From positions 1 through 11,665 of the forward strand of contig DAOWMX010000041.1 of NCBI GenBank assembly GCA_030642885.1: a stretch of DNA of 11,665 bases. Reading direction: 5' to 3'. The notes beneath the pieces were generated by a model, which was given only the letters and a program-made list of their open reading frames with translations, had not been told where the DNA came from and searched no databases. Positions 6,494 through 11,665 of this stretch are shown here, one piece after another. Within the stretch, counting starts at the first letter, position 1. The number at the start of each line of letters is the position of its first letter. A program made the translations under genes and the position numbers. Source of the DNA: Anaerolineales bacterium. GTDB lineage: Bacteria; Chloroflexota; Anaerolineae; Anaerolineales; E44-bin32.

Positions 6494-7879
6494 ATGGTTG
6501 ATCGGAACAAGGCGATGAACCCGAAAGTCTTCGAGAGCGCAGAGAGCGCCTCCCCGGTATTAACGCGGCTCATTGCCGGGGTTCTTTCCGGTCATCCCGA
6601 GACCGTCTTTAACTTTGGCGAGCTTGAGAAGATCGGCCTTGCCCTGCTTAATCGATTGCCGGTTTCGGTCGCTCGCGCGGTTATTCGCCTGCAGTTTCGA
6701 TGGACAGCACTCTCTCCCCTTGAAGCGGAAGAACTTCAGGTAGAACAACTCGTCGCTGCACGTCTCGCTGACTATGATGGAGTCGATGGGCAATTTGATA
6801 CGATTCTCGTCGGCAGTGCGATGGGCGGTGCCACGGCTCATCTCGCGGCGGTACTCGGTGCCCCATTTCTTCCCCAGCCTTTTATTCTTGGCTTGCGAGG
6901 CGGTAGTCCCGAAGACGAAGTGCCCTCTCATCTTGCGCTCACTTCACGCATTGCGGAGCGGATTCTGGACAGAAATCCAGAGGTCATGGCTATCGGACAC
7001 TTCGATCCGATCCATGATGGATGGCTTACGCGCGTCGTCAGCCATCTGCGGTTGAAGCTGATTGATTTACCGCGAGGTTATCGGGAATTTCTTCTGAGCA
7101 AGCTCAAACCAGGCGGTACGATCGTCTATCTCGATTGCGAAGCGCGCTGGCTGCACTACAAGCTAGGCGCTCGACAGGTTTACCAAATCGGCGGCTGGGG
7201 AGGCATTTCACCAGAGGAGTTCATTACAGGAAGTGAGCGTATCGATCGCGCGCTGGTGGAGTCTGGCTCAAAACACCGCGGGGGTTGGGGAATCCCGGCT
7301 CAAGAGCCCGTCGAGGGACCTGAATCGGAGTGGGGAAGTGAGCCAGGTCTCGACCAGGCATTGGAAATCTTCGCCCGTGAGCAGGGATACGGTTTTGAGC
7401 GTATCACTTTCGACGACCCGCAGGGGTTTTCGCGCCTGGCATTCCTCGCTCATGAGGAACTTTACCGCCGGCAGGGCCGCGAAGCAGAGGGCGTCGTGGT
7501 AGAGACCTTCACCCAGTATGATCCTCATCTCGTACTCTCCTCGGGTCTATTGCCTCTATGGTTGATCTTCAACACGACGGACAGCCGCGAATTTCTTGAA
7601 ACGCAGAGCCAATTCTTCCCCCGCGAGAAGCCTGTCTATTTCAGCGGGCTGGTTACTCTCTCGCGCACACCCGACATGGTGCCGTGGGAGGGGTGGGCGC
7701 AGGCTTTGGAAGGTTTCTCCTGGACCAGCATCGGGGCTCGTCCGTCGCGATACCCTGAGGATCTTGTTTCCCTGTGGCGATGGTCGGAACGCCTCCGTGA
7801 TCTTGCGCCACCCTTAAAGGCTGTCAAATTCTCCACATTGCCGCTCTCCGCGCTGCTCGATCTGATTCCCCAGATCTAA
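6494..7879 (+). CDS. Uncharacterised protein with an alpha/beta-hydrolase-like elbow segment
   Basis: I do not recognise this 461-residue protein. It has no signal peptide and no clear membrane helix, so it is probably cytoplasmic. Residues 103-133 run from a hydrophobic strand (DTILV) into GSAMGG (107-112) and an alanine-rich helix, the shape of an alpha/beta-hydrolase nucleophile elbow, but with Ala109 where serine is normal. Residues about 195-215 (LLSKLKPGGTIVYLDCE) look like a Rossmann-type strand-turn. Residues 254-290 are glycine- and acid-rich and probably a loop. The C-terminal half is rich in Trp and Phe. It lies 64 nt after the MFS gene on the same strand and may be the last gene of that operon. 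ATG 6494 is given; ATG 6515 (residue 8), preceded by AAGG, is an alternative. The gene itself is well supported by its length and codon use; its function is not. Confidence 0.75.
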   Translation: MVDRNKAMNPKVFESAESASPVLTRLIAGVLSGHPETVFNFGELEKIGLALLNRLPVSVARAVIRLQFRWTALSPLEAEELQVEQLVAARLADYDGVDGQFDTILVGSAMGGATAHLAAVLGAPFLPQPFILGLRGGSPEDEVPSHLALTSRIAERILDRNPEVMAIGHFDPIHDGWLTRVVSHLRLKLIDLPRGYREFLLSKLKPGGTIVYLDCEARWLHYKLGARQVYQIGGWGGISPEEFITGSERIDRALVESGSKHRGGWGIPAQEPVEGPESEWGSEPGLDQALEIFAREQGYGFERITFDDPQGFSRLAFLAHEELYRRQGREAEGVVVETFTQYDPHLVLSSGLLPLWLIFNTTDSREFLETQSQFFPREKPVYFSGLVTLSRTPDMVPWEGWAQALEGFSWTSIGARPSRYPEDLVSLWRWSERLRDLAPPLKAVKFSTLPLSALLDLIPQI

Positions 7880-7922
7880 TCGACACATAAAACCAGGGGC
7901 CACTCTGTAGTTTAAGTCATAC

Positions 7923-7951
7923 TAGACAAATTTTATCTAATAAGATATATT
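7923..7951 (+). promoter_or_regulatory. Sigma70-type promoter of the csoR-copZ(-copA) genes
   Basis: A -35 hexamer TAGACA (7923-7928) and a -10 hexamer TATATT (7946-7951) are separated by exactly 17 bp in an AT-rich stretch that contrasts with the surrounding coding DNA. Transcription would start near 7958, at the edge of the C/G-tract dyad. TATAAA at 7951-7956 is a second possible -10 with poorer spacing. Judged by consensus match only. Confidence 0.65.
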
Positions 7952-7959
7952 ATAAACAG

Positions 7960-7980
7960 ACCCACCCCCATAGGGGGGGT
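7960..7980 (+). promoter_or_regulatory. Putative CsoR operator (C-tract/G-tract dyad)
   Basis: The sequence ACCCACCCCC-ATA-GGGGGGGT lies directly downstream of the promoter -10 and about 17 nt before the csoR ATG. CsoR-family repressors bind GC-tract pseudo-palindromes of this type with an AT-containing centre. Binding here would block transcription initiation, with Cu(I) causing release. The five C and seven G residues pair imperfectly, as is common for these operators. Location and the identity of the next gene support the call. Confidence 0.75.
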
Positions 7981-7996
7981 AAGATGGGAGTGCATA

Positions 7997-8266
7997 ATGG
8001 ACCGAGAGGACACACTTCACCGTTTGAAAAACATCGCCGGCCATATTCACGGGATTGAGCGCATGGTTGAGAATGATGCCTACTGCATCGATTTGCTCAG
8101 ACAAATCCAGGCGGTGGAAGCGGCGTTAAACAAGGTGAGCGCGAATATATTGAACGATCACCTACACTCATGTTTGATCACCGCGGTGCGCGGCGATGAC
8201 CCTGAAGAGCGCGAACGCGTATTAAAAGAAATCATCGAAGTCTATGAGACAGCGACGAAAGTATAG
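7997..8266 (+). CDS. csoR: Copper-sensing transcriptional repressor CsoR
   Basis: This 89-residue all-helical repressor of the CsoR/RcnR (DUF156) family binds DNA without copper and releases it when Cu(I) binds. The Cu(I) ligands appear as C30 (in DAYCIDLLRQI), H55 and C59 (in DHLHSC). The 25- and 4-residue spacings equal those of the C36-H61-C65 site of M. tuberculosis CsoR, and the tyrosine before the first cysteine is also kept. This fingerprint points to copper rather than the nickel/cobalt (RcnR) or sulfide/formaldehyde branches. The ribosome-binding site GGGAG (7986-7990) is well spaced. The gene follows its own likely promoter and operator and precedes the copper chaperone gene by 38 nt, so autoregulation of the operon is likely. 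Confidence 0.93.
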   Translation: MDREDTLHRLKNIAGHIHGIERMVENDAYCIDLLRQIQAVEAALNKVSANILNDHLHSCLITAVRGDDPEERERVLKEIIEVYETATKV

Positions 8267-8304
8267 AGTCACAGAATCCGAGAAAGTATTCAAGGAGGGT
8301 TAGG

Positions 8305-8511
8305 ATGAGCACAGTTTCGTTTGAAGTACCGGGGATCTCATGTGGTCACTGCACACAAACGATCCAAACCGAAGTAGGGGAGCTCGAGGGAGTGAAGAGC
8401 GTTGAAGCCTCACAAAGTGACAGGCGAGTGACTGTGGAGTTTGAGCCCCCGGCGACGGAAGAATCAATCGTGGGATTGCTGACGGAAATCAACTACCCGC
8501 CAGCAATGTAG
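8305..8511 (+). CDS. copZ: CopZ-like copper chaperone (heavy-metal-associated domain protein)
   Basis: This 68-residue protein is a single HMA (ferredoxin-like) domain. The metal-binding loop GISCGHC has C13 and C16, and the CxxC motif with Gly-His between the cysteines is typical of bacterial CopZ proteins that carry Cu(I) to CopA and to CsoR. A tyrosine near the C-terminus (NYPPAM) sits in the usual loop position. A strong ribosome-binding site, GGAGG (8294-8298), lies six bases before the ATG, stronger than that of copA, consistent with the chaperone being made in excess. It lies 38 nt after csoR and 196 nt before copA. Mercury binding (MerP-like) is an alternative by fold, but the neighbours argue for copper. 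Confidence 0.9.
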   Translation: MSTVSFEVPGISCGHCTQTIQTEVGELEGVKSVEASQSDRRVTVEFEPPATEESIVGLLTEINYPPAM

Positions 8512-8560
8512 TGGTCAATTCATCGTGGTTGGATCGATGAAAACCATTGAGCATCGAAGC

Positions 8561-8595
8561 GCAGTGGAGGGGCGTCCTATACGTCACTCCACTGC
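8561..8595 (+). other. Long hairpin in the copZ-copA gap
   Basis: GCAGTGGAG (8561-8569) pairs perfectly with CTCCACTGC (8587-8595). After one G/A mismatch, GGCGT (8571-8575) pairs with ACGTC (8581-8585) with one G-U, closing a CCTAT loop. No T-run follows, so it is not a standard intrinsic terminator. It may stabilise the csoR-copZ transcript or mark a processing or partial-termination site. Confidence 0.55.
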
Positions 8596-8645
8596 ACTAC
8601 TGCTTGACACCAGCTCTCTGTTTTGCCTACACGAGGAACGTCGCC

Positions 8646-8670
8646 GTCAGTCAACTCCATGTTGACCGAC
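8646..8670 (+). other. Second inverted repeat upstream of copA
   Basis: GTCAGTCAAC (8646-8655) and GTTGACCGAC (8661-8670) form a 10-bp inverted repeat with one A/C mismatch around a TCCAT loop, ending 37 nt before the copA start. It could be a dyad operator or an mRNA hairpin. It lacks the C/G tracts of the CsoR box, so it is not an obvious CsoR site. Confidence 0.4.
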
Positions 8671-8707
8671 CCGCGAACGATTTAAAAGTAGAACTCAAGA
8701 AGAGGTA

Positions 8708-11167
8708 ATGAGTATTATGGAAGAAGCGAAGAAGACTCTCACACTTCCGATTACTGGAATGACCTGCGCGAACTGCGTGGCTGCGGTCGAACGTAACCTG
8801 AATAAGCTCGATGGAGTCCAGTCAGCGAATGTCAATTTAGCTTCTGAGCGAGCGAGCGTGGAATTCGATCCCACCAAGGTGGATCAAAATGACATTATCG
8901 CCCGAATCAAACGAACAGGATATGACATCGCCCTCGGCGAAGCAGACTTCGTTCTGAAACGTCTGGGGGACGTCAATGACGCACGCCGGCTCGAAGAAGC
9001 TCTACTCGGTACCGACGGTGTAGTTGGCGCTTCTGCGAACCTGGCTTCCGAGCGTGTACGCGTCCAATACATTCCAACTGTCGTGAGTCAGTCCGATCTT
9101 CGTAAAGTGATCCTCACTTCGGGTTTTGAAGCGCTCAAGACATCCGATCGAGTGGAGGATGTCGAACGTGCAGCACGAGAGAAGGAGATCAATCACCAGA
9201 AGCGATTGCTCATGGTGGGGCTGTTTTTCACGATTCCCTTGTTCCTGCTCTCGATGGCCAGAGATTTTGGGTTATTACCCGCGGGCCTCGCTGATGCCAA
9301 CTGGATCCCGTGGCTGATGTTCGCCCTGGCAACACCGGTTCAATTCTACGTGGGCTGGCAATATTACGATGGAGCCTACAAGGCGCTGCGCAACAAGTCG
9401 GCCAACATGGATGTTCTGATAGCTATGGGCTCCTCAGCTGCATACTTTTACTCTATTCCGGTGATGCTCGGTTTAATCGATGGGCATGTATACTTTGAAA
9501 CTTCGGCTGTTATTATCACACTGATCGTCCTGGGGAAATTCTTAGAGGCGCGTGCGAAGGGCAGAACGAGCGAGGCGATAAGAAAGCTGCTTGGTCTACA
9601 GGCAAAAACCGCACGCATTATCCGCGATGGTCAGGAAGTCGACATACCCATTGAAGAAGTCGAGGTGGGCGACATCGTTGTTGTCCGCCCGGGGGAGAAA
9701 TTCCCTGTTGACGGCGTGGTGATTGAGGGCAAAACATCCGTCGATGAGTCGATGCTCACCGGCGAGTCTCTGCCGCAAGAGAAAGGACCTGGAGATCCTG
9801 TAGTCGGCGCAACGGTGAATAAGCTAGGCCGGATTAAGTTCGAAGCGTTAAAAATCGGTAAGGATACAGCACTGGCGCAGATCATTCGCTTGGTCGAGGA
9901 TGCTCAGGGAAGCAAAGCTCCGATTCAACGTCTGGCAGACCAGGTCTCGTCGATTTTCGTTCCGGTTGTGATCGGGATTGCCTTAGCTACGTTTTTGGCG
10001 TGGTATTTCCTTGCCCCTCCTCCGACGGGCGATATTTCTAACTTCACCCGCGCTCTGATCAATATGGTGGCAGTCCTGGTCATTGCTTGCCCTTGTGCGA
10101 TGGGCCTGGCTACTCCAACAGCAGTGATGGTTGGGACCGGTAGAGGAGCCAACATGGGGATTTTATTCAAATCCAGCGGGGCGCTTGAGCAGGCGGGAAG
10201 TTTAACCACGGTCATCCTGGATAAGACGGGCACAATCACTCGCGGCCAGCCTACGGTCACCGACATCATCGTGAATGGATGGGATGGGAGTGAGAGAGAT
10301 TTACTCATGCTCGTCGCGAGCGCTGAGCGTGGCTCCGAGCATCCATTGGGAGAGGCGGTTGTCGAAGCGGCTCTAGCTCAGGATATTCCATTAGATGAGC
10401 CAGACGGTTTCAAAGCCATTGCTGGCCATGGGATAGTTGCCAGCGTAGGAGAGCGGGAGGTTGTCATCGGTTCGCCGACGCTGCTCGCTGACCGGGGTAT
10501 GAGAATGGATGGTCTCCAGGGGGAAATAGAGCGCTTGCGGTCGCAGGCGAAAACAGTCGTTGCCGTGGCAATTGATGGTGAACCAGCCGGTATTTTAGGC
10601 ATCGCCGATACGGTGAAAGAGGGTTCGGTTGAAGCGATTAAGGACCTCCAAAACATGGGGCTGGAGGTCGTCATGATAACGGGAGATAATCTCCAAACTG
10701 CCCAAGCGATTGGTTCTTTGGTCGGTCTACACTCACAAGATTCCCAGGGGAACAGTCTCATCCGCGCCGAGGTGCTTCCGGCAGAGAAGGCAGAAGTGGT
10801 TAGAGATCTTCAAGGCCAGGGAAAGGTCGTTGCCATGGTCGGGGATGGGATCAATGACGCTCCAGCGTTAGCACAAGCGGATGTTGGGATTGCTATTGGA
10901 ACCGGTACGGATGTGGCTATTGCCGCCGCTCCAATTACCCTTCTAAGCGGGGATTTGCGCGGCGTGCCGAGAGCAATCACGCTATCTCGCAGAACCCTGC
11001 GTACAATAAAGCAGAACCTGTTTTGGGCGTTGATTTATAATGTCCTTCTCATTCCGAGCGCAGCACTTGGTTTCCTGAATCCCATGTTTGCTGCCGGGGC
11101 TATGGCTTTCAGTTCCATATTCGTTGTAACAAACAGCCTCAGGTTGAAAGGTGTGAAACTCACCTGA
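8708..11167 (+). CDS. copA: P1B-type Cu(I)-translocating ATPase CopA
   Basis: This 819-residue membrane ATPase exports Cu(I) from the cytoplasm. The N-terminal HMA domain 1 (about 9-77) has GMTCANC with C20 and C23. HMA domain 2 (about 80-142) keeps the fold pattern but has lost its CxxC, reading GDVNDARR at the metal loop. Two leading helices (about 165-215) are followed by further membrane segments. Key motifs are TGES (351-354), the transport-site CPC (461-463), phosphorylation motif DKTGT (505-509, D505), SEHPLG (543-548), and the hinge GDGIND (712-717). Cu(I) selectivity residues Y777-N778 and M799...S802-S803 are present. The length is typical of CopA with two HMA domains. ATG 8708 lies only two bases after AGAGG (8701-8705); ATG 8717 (residue 4) is an alternative with 11-nt spacing. 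It is probably in the csoR regulon, although a separate promoter in the gap is not excluded. Confidence 0.96.
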   Translation: MSIMEEAKKTLTLPITGMTCANCVAAVERNLNKLDGVQSANVNLASERASVEFDPTKVDQNDIIARIKRTGYDIALGEADFVLKRLGDVNDARRLEEALLGTDGVVGASANLASERVRVQYIPTVVSQSDLRKVILTSGFEALKTSDRVEDVERAAREKEINHQKRLLMVGLFFTIPLFLLSMARDFGLLPAGLADANWIPWLMFALATPVQFYVGWQYYDGAYKALRNKSANMDVLIAMGSSAAYFYSIPVMLGLIDGHVYFETSAVIITLIVLGKFLEARAKGRTSEAIRKLLGLQAKTARIIRDGQEVDIPIEEVEVGDIVVVRPGEKFPVDGVVIEGKTSVDESMLTGESLPQEKGPGDPVVGATVNKLGRIKFEALKIGKDTALAQIIRLVEDAQGSKAPIQRLADQVSSIFVPVVIGIALATFLAWYFLAPPPTGDISNFTRALINMVAVLVIACPCAMGLATPTAVMVGTGRGANMGILFKSSGALEQAGSLTTVILDKTGTITRGQPTVTDIIVNGWDGSERDLLMLVASAERGSEHPLGEAVVEAALAQDIPLDEPDGFKAIAGHGIVASVGEREVVIGSPTLLADRGMRMDGLQGEIERLRSQAKTVVAVAIDGEPAGILGIADTVKEGSVEAIKDLQNMGLEVVMITGDNLQTAQAIGSLVGLHSQDSQGNSLIRAEVLPAEKAEVVRDLQGQGKVVAMVGDGINDAPALAQADVGIAIGTGTDVAIAAAPITLLSGDLRGVPRAITLSRRTLRTIKQNLFWALIYNVLLIPSAALGFLNPMFAAGAMAFSSIFVVTNSLRLKGVKLT

Positions 11168-11171
11168 TTTT
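11149..11171 (+). terminator. Weak candidate terminator at the copA stop codon
   Basis: AGGTG (11149-11153) and CACCT (11161-11165) form a 5-bp stem overlapping the end of copA, followed after GA by TTTT. The stem is short and the T-run only four bases, so termination here would be partial at best. No better structure was seen before the ccdA-like gene. Confidence 0.25.
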
Positions 11172-11209
11172 CTGCGTCACCCTGTTGAGATCAATTTTAA
11201 TTTGCCACC

Positions 11210-11238
11210 TTGATCGTTGAGGGCGAAGGGGGTATGCT
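11210..11238 (+). promoter_or_regulatory. Candidate promoter of the ccdA-like gene
   Basis: TTGATC (11210-11215) and TATGCT (11233-11238) match the -35 and -10 consensus at four of six positions each, with the ideal 17-bp spacing, about 65 nt before the ATG. TTGATC also forms the right arm of a small GATCAA/TTGATC inverted repeat whose left arm is at 11189-11194. This suggests the gene has its own start rather than depending only on read-through from copA. Confidence 0.45.
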
Positions 11239-11303
11239 TCACACGCTCAGGATGTGATGAAACCACAATAAGGGGAATTTTGGGTGGAGGAGAAACGGAT
11301 TCA

Positions 11304-11665
11304 ATGGATCTCAGCGGCCTCACTTTAAGCCCATACTGGGTTGGTATTGCAGCTCTTGCAGGATTGTTATCGTTCTTGTCGCCCTGCGTCCTCGCTCTCG
11401 TGCCAGCCTATATCGGCTATCTCGGCGGGCGATCTGTATCACCCTCGGGCGATGTTATCACAAATCGCTGGACCACCTTCTCGCACGGGGTGGCTTTTGT
11501 TTTTGGGTTCAGTGTCGTATTTGTACTGCTGGGCGCCGCCGCGTCTGCGATTGGTTTTATCTTATATGATCTACGCACCTGGATTGCCCGCATCGGTGGA
11601 GTGGTCGTGATTATCTTTGGACTTCACACAATGGGGGTAATCAACATCCCTTTCCTGAACTACGA
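11304..11665 (+). CDS. ccdA: CcdA/DsbD-type cytochrome c biogenesis membrane protein, 3'-truncated
   Basis: CcdA-family proteins carry reducing equivalents from cytoplasmic thioredoxin across the membrane to extracytoplasmic thiol proteins. Only the first 120 codons are in the window. They include the diagnostic first helix LLSFLSPCVLALVPAYIGYL, with the redox cysteine C28 after P27 and the second proline P34. A second helix (about 59-87) and a third (about 93-113) follow. The partner cysteine expected in a later helix lies beyond the edge. ATG 11304 follows GGAGG (11286-11290) at a rather long 13 nt. An in-frame TTG at 11280 after AAGGGG is the alternative start, adding eight residues. It follows copA by 136 nt. 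A role in cytochrome c maturation is usual for the family; a copper-linked thiol role is suggested only by position. Confidence 0.88.
   Translation, partial: MDLSGLTLSPYWVGIAALAGLLSFLSPCVLALVPAYIGYLGGRSVSPSGDVITNRWTTFSHGVAFVFGFSVVFVLLGAAASAIGFILYDLRTWIARIGGVVVIIFGLHTMGVINIPFLNY

Noticed and set aside
8604..8632. TTGACA (8604-8609) as the -35 of a copA promoter
   Set aside because: The -35 is perfect, but at 15-18 bp spacing the sequence (GCCTACAC) is not a credible -10.
9631..10308. Minus-strand open frames opposite copA
   Set aside because: They mirror CopA codons, have low-complexity Ser/Thr/Pro-rich products, and lack any ribosome-binding site or domain.

Overview
The window is a compact, almost entirely plus-strand bacterial segment with cut genes at both ends: lon at the left edge and a ccdA-like gene at the right. 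The organism is most likely a member of Chloroflexota (Anaerolineae-like). This is an inference from the general look of several proteins: a Lon with a short charged insert before its Walker A motif, a PHP-AlbA_2 fusion, and a CopA whose second metal-binding domain is degenerate. There is no rRNA marker, so confidence in the lineage is moderate. No tRNA, rRNA, CRISPR array, insertion sequence or phage gene was seen.

Region 1 (1-4164) holds lon (5'-truncated), a stand-alone response-regulator receiver, and a 575-residue protein. That protein joins a complete PHP metallohydrolase domain to an AlbA_2 (Schlafen-like) putative nucleic-acid-binding domain and an unrecognised C-terminal region. The gaps are short, so the three genes may be co-transcribed, and a strong hairpin with a T-rich tail closes the block. 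The PHP-AlbA_2 protein is the most unusual gene here.

Region 2 (4177-7879) is a probable operon of a YpeA-like GNAT acetyltransferase, a MogA/MoaB-type molybdopterin adenylyltransferase (4-nt overlap with the previous gene), a Spinster-like MFS transporter with a strong ribosome-binding site, and an unrecognised 461-residue protein. The last contains a GSAMGG segment resembling an alpha/beta-hydrolase nucleophile elbow with alanine in place of serine.

Region 3 (about 7920-11167) is a copper-homeostasis locus. A promoter (TAGACA, 17 bp, TATATT) is followed at once by a C-tract/G-tract dyad that looks like a CsoR operator, then csoR (Cys-His-Cys copper fingerprint), a copZ-type copper chaperone, and a P1B-type Cu(I)-exporting ATPase, copA. 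The 196-nt copZ-copA gap carries two hairpins. The simple model is that Cu(I) releases CsoR from the operator, CopZ carries Cu(I), and CopA exports it.

Region 4 (11168-11665) has a plausible promoter and the first 120 codons of a CcdA/DsbD-type membrane thiol-reductant transporter. This may serve cytochrome c maturation or extracytoplasmic copper or thiol handling; the missing downstream genes would decide which.
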